From: Nitrobacter sp051912485
GTDB lineage: Bacteria; Pseudomonadota; Alphaproteobacteria; Rhizobiales; Xanthobacteraceae
Length of the DNA: 64,000 nucleotides
Direction of reading: 5' to 3'
Assembly: GCF_051912485.1 (NCBI RefSeq)
Contig: NZ_CP196822.1
Span: 1,612,001 to 1,676,000, forward strand
The position numbers and the translations under genes are program-made. Below, one piece after another: positions 17,615 through 24,581 of this stretch; the first letter of the stretch is position 1, and the number at the start of each line of letters is the position of its first letter. Under the pieces are notes generated by a model, which saw only the letters and a list, made by a program, of their open reading frames with translations, did not search any database and was not told the origin of the DNA.

Positions 17615-18340
17615 ATGAACACGCCCCGGAAGGACATCCATAACTCCAATGTGCCGAAGCTCTGTCAGAGCTGTGATGTACGGCACAAGGGTATGTGCGG
17701 CGCGCTCAACGCCAACGAATTAGTGGACTTCGCCAAATTCACGCGTGTCGTAAAGGTATCCGCCGGCGACGTTCTCTTACAAGAGCAGGGACCGATCAGA
17801 TCCTATGCCAATGTCATGCGCGGCGTACTCAAGCTGACCAAGACTTTGGCCGATGGTCGCCAACAAATCGTCGGACTTCAATTCGCGCCCGATTTCGTCG
17901 GACGACTTCATCAAGAGGAGAGCCATGTCCGGGTCGAAGCCTGTTCGGATGTTGAGATCTGCAGCATAACCAGGAACGCGCTGCGGAAGATGCTCGAAGA
18001 AAATCCGGCCCTCGAAGCAAAACTGCTACACCAAGCCCTTCGCGAAGTCGATCAGGGTCGCGAGTGGATGCTCGCGCTTGGACGAAAGACGGCACACGAA
18101 AAGGTAGCCAGCTTTCTCATGATGATGGCTTGGCAGATTGATCCGTTGGCGGGAGGCGATGCCGTTATAGCTTTCGATCTTCCGCTTACGCGCGCCGAAA
18201 TTGGCGACTTTCTCGGCTTGACGATTGGAACAGTTTCGCGCGAGCTCACGCGGCTGCGGCGAGTCGGAGTAATTCAGATTTCCTCGCACCGCCACATCGA
18301 CATTCTGGATCTCGAAGCGCTTCGCCAATGCGCCGGCTAA
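17615..18340 (+). CDS. FNR/FixK-type transcription regulator with Fe-S cysteines
   Basis: A 241-aa Crp-Fnr family regulator. The N-terminus carries a Cys cluster, CQSCDVRHKGMC (residues 17-28), and a central ACSDVEIC, together matching the four-Cys [4Fe-4S] pattern of oxygen-sensing FNR, AadR and FnrN proteins. A cyclic-nucleotide-type beta-roll (about 35-140), a dimer helix and a C-terminal helix-turn-helix (LTRAEIGDFLGLTIGTVSRE) follow; Glu and Ser-Arg in TVSRE suit recognition of TTGAT-N4-ATCAA. It probably activates microaerobic or anaerobic genes. It sits inside the tRNA-Arg island; a near-consensus box lies 290 bases downstream at 18627. Its stop overlaps the next small frame by 13 bases. 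Confidence 0.88.
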   Translation: MNTPRKDIHNSNVPKLCQSCDVRHKGMCGALNANELVDFAKFTRVVKVSAGDVLLQEQGPIRSYANVMRGVLKLTKTLADGRQQIVGLQFAPDFVGRLHQEESHVRVEACSDVEICSITRNALRKMLEENPALEAKLLHQALREVDQGREWMLALGRKTAHEKVASFLMMMAWQIDPLAGGDAVIAFDLPLTRAEIGDFLGLTIGTVSRELTRLRRVGVIQISSHRHIDILDLEALRQCAG

Positions 18341-18522
18341 ACGGAGCGGTCCTCGCGCCGGAGCCCTCAAAAACCAACTCACACGTACCCGCAAGACGCG
18401 GCGCTTTTGAGCAGGCCAAGAAACTCTTTCAGGAAGCTTTTGAAAAATGGAAGGCAGGACTCCCGCCAGGGCAGCTTGAGGAGAGCCTGATCTATAAACG
18501 ACAAAAAGGCCCGACGCGGTGA
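18328..18522 (+). CDS. Hypothetical 64-aa protein overlapping the regulator
   Basis: Small frame starting inside the last codons of the FNR-type gene. The middle (FEQAKKLFQEAFEKWKAGLP) looks like a real amphipathic helix. The gene ends within a GC hairpin (about 18504-18531) that may terminate both genes. No family recognised. Confidence 0.45.
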   Translation: MRRLNGAVLAPEPSKTNSHVPARRGAFEQAKKLFQEAFEKWKAGLPPGQLEESLIYKRQKGPTR

Positions 18523-18531
18523 AGCATCGGG
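18504..18531 (+). terminator. Hairpin at the end of the regulator unit
   Basis: GGCCCGA pairs with TCGGGCC across about 12 bases, overlapping the stop of the 64-aa frame. There is no T-run, so its role as terminator is inferred. Confidence 0.5.
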
Positions 18532-18838
18532 CCGAGTCAGAGAGGAACGGACCCAGGGCGGGCCCGGATATCGCCGGGGTCTCTACCGGCAATTCACTCG
18601 TTTAACATACCCTCTATTTGTATAATTTGTTCTAGATCAATAAGGCATTGCACTCCATCGCCAAGCCGATCCCCAGCATCAGCAACGCCGCAGCGCATTG
18701 TGCGAAGAGATTCCATTCCTGACGTCTGACGCCCCAGAGCATCCTGTGAGAGAATAACGGCGTCTTTGCGCTAGATGAAAAACATGCGTGTGATCTGAAT
18801 GTATTCTTGGCTTGTCGAAAGCAAAAAGGGAGATCGAC
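18532..18838. other. Intergenic region with FNR-like box
   Basis: About 300 bases between the regulator unit and the 36-aa membrane protein gene. It is AT-rich around 18600-18660, where the FNR-like box lies. No other gene is seen. Confidence 0.4.
18627..18640 (+). promoter_or_regulatory. Candidate FNR/FixK box
   Basis: TTGTT-CTAG-ATCAA matches the FNR/FixK consensus TTGAT-N4-ATCAA at nine of ten half-site bases. It lies about 200 bases upstream of the 36-aa protein and subunit IV genes and downstream of the FNR-type regulator, which is its natural candidate ligand. The distance to the next start codon is longer than usual. Confidence 0.5.
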
Positions 18839-18949
18839 ATGCCAACCGAAACAATCATTGTGACCGCATTTGTTGCCGGCGTCATAGCCATATTTTCGCT
18901 GGCACTAGCTTATTGCGAGCGTCAGACCGAGAGCCACCGGCACGAATAA
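18839..18949 (+). CDS. 36-aa single-helix membrane protein
   Basis: MPTETIIVTAFVAGVIAIFS begins a small protein with one membrane helix and a polar, His-containing tail (ERQTESHRHE). The ribosome site GGGAGATCGAC ahead of the ATG is good, which supports translation. It precedes the cytochrome oxidase subunit IV gene by 119 bases and may share its transcript. Function unknown; an accessory role for the oxidase is a guess from position. Confidence 0.6.
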   Translation: MPTETIIVTAFVAGVIAIFSLALAYCERQTESHRHE

Positions 18950-19068
18950 CCCGCCAGCGTAAGCTCACAGAACTGCATGAATTGGCGGCGACCGCGGGCA
19001 GCTATATCGGTCTCACCGGTCACCGTCGTGAGAGAGACGCAAGATCAACCATACCTGGGAAGCTTGAC

Positions 19069-19221
19069 ATGTCTGATCATGGCGAATTGACGTACTCGAC
19101 CGCGGAAGGAATGGATTATCCGGCGCACGAGGAAACGTATAAGTCCTTCATCAAATTCGGGACGATCGGTGCCGCGGTCGTGGTCACCGTTGTCGTGTTG
19201 TTGGCGATTTTCCTTATCTGA
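19069..19221 (+). CDS. aa3-type cytochrome c oxidase subunit IV
   Basis: A 50-aa protein matching the bacterial aa3 oxidase subunit IV family: a short polar N-terminus with the Y-P-A-H-E motif (MDYPAHEETYKSF), then one membrane helix to the C-terminus. This accessory subunit packs on the catalytic core of aa3 oxidases and has no cofactor. Catalytic oxidase genes are absent here, so this is an orphan copy carried by the island. The ATG at 19069 is chosen because it starts the conserved region; the frame upstream is unlike the family. Confidence 0.8.
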   Translation: MSDHGELTYSTAEGMDYPAHEETYKSFIKFGTIGAAVVVTVVVLLAIFLI

Positions 19222-19261
19222 TTAGCCGGTCGTCGTTCCTGATTTTCGTTCGCACTGCTCA

Positions 19262-19303
19262 ACCCGTCTTTGAGGTGCCCCCTTGGAGACGGGCTTTTTG
19301 CAC
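19262..19303 (+). terminator. Rho-independent terminator after subunit IV
   Basis: CCCGTCT and AGACGGG form a stem around a loop of about 17 bases, followed by CTTTTT, 40 bases after the subunit IV stop. Confidence 0.75.
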
Positions 19304-19483
19304 TGCCCGCCATTTTCTGCTTGCGCGCGTGGCCACGCCGTCGGCAGAGTGGCCCGGAGACCCCCCGTTAGACTCCAAAGAAAGCCTTGGCTGACATCCG
19401 AACGTTGGTCCGCTTCACAGAGCGGCGACATGGCTATCATGCAGCGCGACTGGTGCTGCCGCCACAACGCCAGCAATAGAAAA

Positions 19484-19511
19484 CCCCGCCAGCCTGGACT
19501 GACGGGGAATT
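19484..19511. terminator. Terminator-like hairpin
   Basis: CCCCG...CGGGG with an additional CA/TG pairing inside, between the subunit IV unit and the DUF3551 gene. It lies at the 3' side of the minus-strand DUF3551 gene and could end it, but has no clear T-run. Confidence 0.4.
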
Positions 19512-19521
19512 TGAGCCGGTG

Positions 19522-19803
19522 CTACCACCCAGGAGTAGGATAGTGGTTCGACATCGGATTTCTATCGCATGTTCCGCCAATTCCTGACGCTGTCGCTCTG
19601 CATGCCTCATAGGTCGAGAACCGGCAATCACCGGGCTGGCCCCAATCCTCGCCCTGCAAGCAGTAGGCATCATATTGAGCGATCATCGGATATTGAGCGA
19701 ACGTCGTCCGAAATTGAGCCAACGTCCGATGTTGAGCTAACGCTGGCGCGCTGGCGCTAACCAGTGTTCCTATTGCCAGAACTGCTGAGAGAACTGTTTT
19801 CAT
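19522..19803 (-). CDS. DUF3551 family secreted protein
   Basis: A 93-aa exported protein: signal peptide MKTVLSAVLAIGTLVSASAP then cleavage near ALA-Q. The C-terminal half has the DUF3551 pattern (CLQGEDWGQPGDCRFSTYEA, then a third and fourth Cys), suggesting two disulphides in the periplasm. A strong ribosome site (AAGGAGAGGCGAC) fixes the start. The N-terminal part of the mature protein is encoded by imperfect 20-base tandem repeats (19671-19745). Upstream, GGAAAC-N16-CGTT resembles a stress promoter with one mismatch. This family is abundant in Bradyrhizobium relatives and has no known function. Confidence 0.8.
   Translation of the reverse strand: MKTVLSAVLAIGTLVSASAPALAQHRTLAQFRTTFAQYPMIAQYDAYCLQGEDWGQPGDCRFSTYEACRATASGIGGTCDRNPMSNHYPTPGW
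19671..19745 (-). repeat. Imperfect ~20-bp tandem repeats inside DUF3551 gene
   Basis: The string ATTGAGC followed by a similar A/C-rich stretch recurs about four times at 20-22 base spacing. In protein it gives the run of similar short units HRTLAQFRTTFAQYPMIAQY. Confidence 0.6.
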
Positions 19804-19911
19804 GTCGCCTCTCCTTTTTACAGCCTAACGAAATTACGGCCCAACGAAGAAACACTGCGTCCGTTTCCATCAAATTCCCGCGATAGAGAACCCCGCCGTA
19901 GTCCCTATTGC

Positions 19912-20115
19912 GTGGGCGTGGCGATGGCTTTGGAACGTCTGCGGAGCGCGCCGGACGCAACTGGGGTCAACAATGTTTCGGGTGGAGGCCTCGACGCTGA
20001 GGCCAAGAAGAAGACCGGCAAGACCATGGAACAGTTGACCGAGGAAAAACGGAAAGAGCTCGACGAGAAGATCAAGAAGGCGGCGACGACAACATCAAGT
20101 ACGCCAAGCGGGTGA
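19912..20115 (+). CDS. Doubtful 67-aa Lys/Glu-rich frame
   Basis: The C-terminal half (GKTMEQLTEEKRKELDEKIK) looks like a genuine charged helix, but the N-terminal part does not, and start and ribosome site are poor. It may be the 3' remnant of a decayed gene. Confidence 0.25.
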   Translation: MGVAMALERLRSAPDATGVNNVSGGGLDAEAKKKTGKTMEQLTEEKRKELDEKIKKAATTTSSTPSG

Positions 20116-20738
20116 GGAGTGACATTCTTCCATAGAAGGCACGCCCTCTTTCGCGAATGGGCCGGGGGAACCCGTTCCCACCCCGAGCATTATCTGCCTG
20201 GACGGATTAGCCATCCGTTCGCGCTCTATCCCCCAGAACCCGTCGGTGAGCCCCCTCGCCGGCGGGTTCTTCCTTCCGGAACATCTTTGCCCACACGTGC
20301 ATTACGCGGTCCAGAGGGGCTTTGGTCGGGGTGCCGTCGATCTTCACTCAACTGAGCCCGTCTCGTTCGCCCGTGGCGGGCTTTCTTTTGATAGGAACGC
20401 TCTGAGGGGCCCGCGCATTAACTTTGCGGAACGGGTCGATTTACCTGCCCACGATCCCCGAACCCGAATTGGCTCGCTGTGGCCCTTTCCGGCGGGCCTT
20501 TTTGGTGGTGGGCCCATCGCCCCGGAACGCCCCCTCCACTCGCTGCGTTGCCAATACGGACGGGTCTGCAGTCCCACTGTGTTAGGGTTCCCTGGATGGG
20601 TTGCGGTCACCGGCCGGACCCGCCGGTGACCCGAGATCAGCGCCGGCGGGTTGCCTATCAGCCCGGCCGGGTTTTTGTTGGGCCAGATCGCGGCAAGCTG
20701 CGGGGCTTCTTTGCTATGACGTCGAACCCCCGCAGACA
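20116..20738. other. Gene-free stretch with serial terminator-like hairpins
   Basis: About 620 bases without a convincing gene. It holds four or more GC hairpins, several ending in T-runs: AGAACCCG/CGGGTTCT (20235-20270), AGCCCG/CGGGCT plus TTTCTTTT (20355-20389), GGCCC/GGGCC plus TTTTT (20481-20503), a perfect 10-bp stem GGTCACCGGC/GCCGGTGACC (20605-20631), and CCCGGCCGGG plus TTTTT (20662-20676). The first three are about 120 bases apart. Confidence 0.6.
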
Positions 20739-21032
20739 TCATCTCTGCCTCGAGTCGCCCAGCAGGTGTTTTAGCATCGCATCGCAGGCGACTTCGGCCT
20801 CGTCGAAAGACTTAAATGGTGAGCCGATGATCTTGATTGCGCCGCGGCCTCCATAAAGCGGACGCCATGAGGCCACATAGCCTGGCCTACCGTGAAATCC
20901 GGGACCGGAAAAACTCTCGAAGAAACTGATTGTGAAGGAATAGCCGTCGCTATCCGCACTCCATATTTTCATGCCCTTGAGGACACGATGGAATTGGAGC
21001 GCCGCCATCCGATAGGGCGGGTCTCTGGACAT
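20739..21032 (-). CDS. Hypothetical protein
   Basis: A 97-aa soluble protein (start chosen at the Met of MSRDPPYRMAALQF) with a plausible mixed alpha/beta composition and an aromatic-rich middle (SFTISFFESFSGPGFHGRPG). The frame continues open upstream, but that part crosses a (GA)10 run and looks non-coding. No family recognised. The start could be five codons earlier. Confidence 0.45.
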   Translation of the reverse strand: MSRDPPYRMAALQFHRVLKGMKIWSADSDGYSFTISFFESFSGPGFHGRPGYVASWRPLYGGRGAIKIIGSPFKSFDEAEVACDAMLKHLLGDSRQR

Positions 21033-21148
21033 CGCGATACTCCACATGCGATGCAGAAAATGTAATGCTGGCGGCGGCGATTGGGAGTCCAGCATTTGAG
21101 CGGGATCGACTGGTTCAAGCGGCGCCGAACGCCGTCCGCAAAGGCCGT

Positions 21149-21168
21149 GAGAGAGAGAGAGAGAGAGA
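21149..21168. repeat. (GA)10 simple repeat
   Basis: Ten perfect GA dinucleotides in a non-coding stretch between the hypothetical gene and the glutaredoxin remnant. Such runs are uncommon in this genome type and can vary in length. Confidence 0.9.
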
Positions 21169-21237
21169 ACGGCTCGCCAAGCTAGAAATTTGCGGTTGGT
21201 GAAAGAAGTTATTCCGGCAAAGCCCGCCGGTGGATTC

Positions 21238-21363
21238 ACCGGAGATGCGATGCGATCAAGGAATTCTCCCCAGTGGCCCACGATTCCGCAACTGTACGTT
21301 GACGAGCAGTTTGTCGGGGACTACGGACATCATCCGCGAGATAATTGCGTCGGGAAAGCGAAA
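21238..21363 (+). pseudogene. Monothiol glutaredoxin (Grx4-type), C-terminal remnant
   Basis: The typical Grx4 C-terminal sequence is readable only across frames: D-Q-G-I and I-K-E-F-S in two frames, QWPTIPQLYVDEQFVG in a third, then TDIIREIIASGK after another frame change. The order matches monothiol glutaredoxins, which handle Fe-S clusters with BolA partners. The N-terminal CGFS region is absent. At least two frame changes and the truncation make it a dead gene. It lies directly upstream of an intact bolA-like gene. Confidence 0.7.
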
Positions 21364-21372
21364 AGGACCACT

Positions 21373-21639
21373 ATGTCATCCCATCCGACCGACTTCCAGG
21401 GTTCCGTCATTGACGCGCTGCGCGAGGCCATCGAGCAGCAGATTCACAATTCACAGGCCACAGTCAACGGCGGCGGGGGACACTTCAGCATCGAAGTGAC
21501 GTCGCCCGTGTTCGCCGGCATGAGCACGCTCGAGAGGCAGCGGCTGGTGTACAGCGCAATCGCTCACTTGATGCGGGGTGACGCGCCGCCGGTGCACGCC
21601 GTCGACAGTTTGAAAACTCGAACGCCCGCTGCGTCTTGA
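21373..21639 (+). CDS. BolA family protein
   Basis: An 88-aa protein of the BolA/IbaG family: the N-terminal helix (VIDALREAIEQQI), the strand-turn GGGGHFSIEVTSPVFAG and the helix with RQRLVYSAI are all present, as is the C-terminal VHAVDSLKTRTP, whose invariant His can ligate a shared [2Fe-2S] cluster with a monothiol glutaredoxin. The start ATG has AAAAGGACC upstream. BolA proteins act in Fe-S trafficking or transcription. The adjacent glutaredoxin is broken, so this copy would need a partner encoded elsewhere. Confidence 0.85.
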   Translation: MSSHPTDFQGSVIDALREAIEQQIHNSQATVNGGGGHFSIEVTSPVFAGMSTLERQRLVYSAIAHLMRGDAPPVHAVDSLKTRTPAAS

Positions 21640-21849
21640 GCCGGATTTAGCAGGCTGCGGTGACCTGCGGGTCTTGAGCGCCGCGCTCGCTGTGCGGATC
21701 TCGGGTGCGCCGATATGCTCGCCGATACAGATGCGAGTCTCCCGCGTGGCAGCTGGGAGGGCCGGCGACGCCAGATGCAACGGCGCGTTCCAGGATAATC
21801 GCGAATAGATTTCAGGCTTGGCGCCATAAGCCTTCGCGATCTTCATCGC

Positions 21850-22626
21850 TTGGGTGGCGAGCTTCGCGTCGTTCGGTCCCTGGGCGCAATCTTTCGGGAA
21901 GCTCGCCGACGCGGCCTATCGGCGGTCGATCCAACCGCCGGGCTCGACCTCAATCTCTCCAGGCGGGAGGACCCCCGCCCGGTCATGCCGACCAAGGCCG
22001 AGCTGCAAGTCATCATCGCGGGCGCCACCGGTCGTTGGCGGCCTCTCATCCTGGTCGCGGTATTTTGCGGCCTGCAAGAGAGCGAGCTCCGCGGGCTGTT
22101 CTGGCGACTTTGAGGGACGCCAGATAATTGTTAGCCAGCGCGCCGATGCTTTCCACAAGATCGGCCGGCTGAAGTCGAAGGCCGGTTATAGATCGATCCC
22201 CTGCCCCCCGATCGTGATCAATGCCTTGCGCGAGTGGAAGCTGGTGTGCCCGAACGGCGCGCTGGGCCTCGTTTTCCCGACTGGCAACGGCCAGGTCGAA
22301 TCCCACGCCAACATCGCCCGGCGCGGCCTGAGCCCCATCTAGTGGCCGGCGGCATGACTATGCCCGAGCCGGTCTTGGCCGAAAGCGGCAAGCCCACCAT
22401 CAATAACGCCGGCGAGCTGGTGATGAGAGATGCCCCCAGATACGGCATGCACTCCCTACGCCACGCCTGCGCCGCGCTCTGGATCGAAAACGGCATGAAT
22501 CCGAAAAGGATCTAGACGCTCATGGGCCACAGCACCATTCAGAGACCTTCGATACCTACGGGCACCTTCAAAGATGCTGAGGCCGACCAGGCTGACAGCA
22601 ACACCAGCGCAACACCGCGGCACTAA
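21850..22626 (+). pseudogene. Tyrosine integrase, degenerate
   Basis: Remnant of a phage-type integrase read across frames. Identifiable pieces are LGAIFREARRRGL (core-binding helix), GRWRPLILVAVFCGLQESEL (with Glu-Ser where the catalytic Arg would be expected), YGMHSLRHACAALW (His-x-Leu-Arg-His box), TLMGHSTIQ and FDTYGHL with the nucleophile Tyr. There is a frame change near 22110, in-frame stops near 22340 and 22513, and another frame change near 22545. It ends about 30 bases before att copy 3, the normal place for the integrase of an island in tRNA-Arg, but cannot now be active. Confidence 0.85.
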
Positions 22627-22653
22627 ACTATTGATTTCTCTGGCAGCGCCTAA

Positions 22654-22702
22654 GATTTCGATTCCGAGGGCCGGGAGTTCGAATCCCTCCGAGCGCACCA
22701 AT
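22654..22702 (+). repeat. Attachment-site repeat, copy 3
   Basis: A 49-base copy of the tRNA-Arg 3' part with two substitutions relative to copies 1 and 2. It follows the degenerate integrase and marks the right end of the second island module. The similarity to the region after copy 1 continues for about 60 bases beyond it. Confidence 0.88.
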
Positions 22703-22808
22703 TAAATCAAATACTTAGCGACGTTCGTGGTTTGCCCTTTTGGGCCGGGGAAACTGGAGCGGACCCATTCGGACATGGCTGCCCGCCCGCCTTATTTGAT
22801 CCGATCGT

Positions 22809-23030
22809 TTAGGCCTCGATCTCATGATCGACCAGTTTTTTAAGCTGAAATAGCGCCGTTTCTTCGTAAGACATATCCGGCATTTTCTTGATCGCTGGCA
22901 CCGCAGCCGTGAAGTTCGTCGGGAACAGGAGGACCAAATCATCACGCGTGTCGGCCTCATAGTCCGCAGTATATATTCGTCTTTTACCACGGTATTTGAC
23001 CGTACCAGCGATTTCGCCCTCGTTACTCAT
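22809..23030 (-). CDS. Hypothetical 73-aa protein
   Basis: Small acidic soluble protein (MSNEGEIAGTVKYRGKRRIY start) with a ribosome site (GGAAGGTGCGACC). It is the last of three minus-strand frames that may form a unit. No family recognised. It lies just outside att copy 3, probably in a further accessory remnant. Confidence 0.5.
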   Translation of the reverse strand: MSNEGEIAGTVKYRGKRRIYTADYEADTRDDLVLLFPTNFTAAVPAIKKMPDMSYEETALFQLKKLVDHEIEA

Positions 23031-23126
23031 GGTCGCACCTTCCGTCCGTTTCAGTCTGTTGGATCAATGATAGCTTCGGGGTCTTGGCGATCCCACATCT
23101 AGCAGTACTTGGTGTCTAACGGCACC

Positions 23127-23432
23127 TTAACCGGTAAATTCAGCGCCGTTGCCTGCCAGAAGTTCTTTCAACTGGCTGCGCATCAATTCCGCCTTGTCAT
23201 ACCTAAGCGAGGCAACCGTGATTTTATCGACCGCAACGACGATTTGGGCGCCTGCGTTCACGCATGAAATTTGGCCAGATGCATTATCAATGCCCGCAAG
23301 CGCCTTGCCTAATGCGTTTTCTAACCTCTCAGCTTCGCCCAAGCCCAGTATGAGCGGGTCACCCCCATCGATCACAACATCAATCGCGCCAACGCCCCTT
23401 TCGGGTCGAGCAACAAGCGTCCAACTGCTCAC
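23127..23432 (-). CDS. Hypothetical 101-aa protein
   Basis: Unrecognised soluble protein with a GTG start. The start overlaps the stop of the upstream 29-aa frame by four bases (GTGA), which implies translational coupling. It shows alternating strand/helix patterns (GQISCVNAGAQIVVAVDKIT) and a C-terminal helix (YDKAELMRSQLKELLAGN). Small coupled genes of this sort are common in phage-derived regions. Confidence 0.5.
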   Translation of the reverse strand: MSSWTLVARPERGVGAIDVVIDGGDPLILGLGEAERLENALGKALAGIDNASGQISCVNAGAQIVVAVDKITVASLRYDKAELMRSQLKELLAGNGAEFTG

Positions 23433-23518
23433 TGCTTGATCCTAAGGACTGGTGTGGCGTTCAAAAGCGCTCCTGCAAACCGGTCATATTCGGTATCGAG
23501 AAAGTAGATCTCAGTCAT
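23429..23518 (-). CDS. 29-aa coupled leader-type frame
   Basis: Very short frame (MTEIYFLDTEYDRFAGALLN start) with a strong, well-spaced ribosome site (CAGGAGCTGAGCG). Its TGA overlaps the GTG start of the 101-aa gene. It could be a genuine small protein, or a leader whose translation feeds ribosomes into the next gene. Confidence 0.45.
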   Translation of the reverse strand: MTEIYFLDTEYDRFAGALLNATPVLRIKQ

Positions 23519-23898
23519 CGCTCAGCTCCTGTCAGTCGGATGCGGTAAGTCGCGACTCGCATATTTGGATGCGCGTATCAATGGGCGCAGGACCGGGAAA
23601 AGGCCACGCACCTGTATCATCGGGTTACGAAAGTTGATGATCCGGCGCACTTTCCTTACGTCGCTGCTTCAGTCGGCATGTCATCGTCTGTAACGGGCTT
23701 GATAGCCATCACGCTAGTCCCTCATTAGCTGGGTGTATGCGAGCGCGCTGCTTTGCCGAGCCGGTACCCCACCTCCTGGAGCGAATTTGCGTCTGCGGAT
23801 GAGCGCTGGCTCCGGCGGGCCAAGCCTCTTGTGGAACCGTGTGGAACTTTTGGCGCAATCAGACATTGTTACCACGAGGATTCACAACGGAGGCTCCA
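23519..23898. other. Intergenic region at the end of the accessory zone
   Basis: About 380 bases between the accessory genes and the Gly/His-rich gene. A 16-codon minus-strand frame (start near 23711) is too short to call. No att copy or tRNA fragment was found here. Confidence 0.4.
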
Positions 23899-24330
23899 GT
23901 GAAAAAGATCGTATTCGTAACATCGTTGATACTGGGAGCTGCGCTTTTGTCGACTCCTTCCATGGCAGTGCCTGCCAGTGGACCGGCGTCAATGCCGTCG
24001 TCTAGCGCCATTCAGCCAGTCCAGTTCTTTTACGGCGGACGGAACTACTGTTGGTATGACAACGGCTGGCAAGGCCCCGGCTTCTATTGGTGCGGCTATG
24101 CGGTCCGTCGTGGCATGGGTTGGGGCGGCGGTGCAGGCTGGCATGGCTGGCACGGCGGCGGCCACCGGTTCGGCGGCCATCACCACGATCATGGCCACGG
24201 CATTCATCGCGGCGGTCCAGGTCACTCCGGAATGCATCATGGCGGAAGGGGTCACGGCGGTGGTGGTCATGGCGGTGGTGGTCATGGCGGTGGTGGTCAT
24301 GGCGGCGGTGGTCATGGCGGCCGCCACTAG
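23899..24330 (+). CDS. Secreted Gly/His-rich repeat protein
   Basis: A 143-aa exported protein. The GTG start is fixed by GGAGG six bases upstream and begins a signal peptide (MKKIVFVTSLILGAALLSTP). The mature N-terminus has aromatic motifs (FFYGGRNYCWYDNGWQGPGF) found in similar small secreted proteins of this group. The last 70 residues are nearly all Gly and His, ending in four tandem GGHGG units encoded by 15-base repeats. His-rich tracts often bind Ni, Zn or Cu, but no metal gene is adjacent. Confidence 0.75.
   Translation: MKKIVFVTSLILGAALLSTPSMAVPASGPASMPSSSAIQPVQFFYGGRNYCWYDNGWQGPGFYWCGYAVRRGMGWGGGAGWHGWHGGGHRFGGHHHDHGHGIHRGGPGHSGMHHGGRGHGGGGHGGGGHGGGGHGGGGHGGRH
24250..24320 (+). repeat. 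15-bp tandem repeats in Gly/His-rich gene
   Basis: About four near-identical 15-base units (CATGGCGGTGGTGGT) encode repeated His-Gly-Gly-Gly-Gly. Being in frame, a change in copy number would change protein length without a frameshift. Confidence 0.8.
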
Positions 24331-24581
24331 GCTGGGGCCGGCCTAGCGCGGGAATGCCCCCTCTCCTTATCCTTCTGGGAAGGCTCTTGGAGAGGGCCGC
24401 ATGATTTAATTCCAGATCACGAACTGATCTGCGACTGTCGCGCACGGGCATAACGCTCGTCGTGCTGTGTCGCGCTCTATTGTTAAGGCGTTCCTCGCGA
24501 GTTGTCGCATTGACGCGCTTGCGCCCTCTTTGACATAATGGCGTCGGGACAAGACTAAATGCCGGTTGCGAGCGGATCACC

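Noticed and set aside
18541..18566. An EcfG promoter after the FNR-type gene (GGAAC present).
   Set aside because: The -10 at the right distance reads CGGA, not CGTT, and no start codon follows at a sensible distance.
18839..19303. A small toxin-antitoxin pair (36-aa and 50-aa hydrophobic proteins).
   Set aside because: The 50-aa protein matches aa3 oxidase subunit IV, including the Y-P-A-H-E motif, so no toxin role is needed.
20235..20676. A CRISPR or integron attC array from the regularly spaced hairpins.
   Set aside because: The stems differ in sequence, there is no constant repeat, no integrase with an additional domain nearby, and the T-runs fit terminators better.
24250..24320. CRISPR-like repeats.
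   Set aside because: The repeats are 15 bases, contiguous, in frame and encode His-Gly; there are no spacers.
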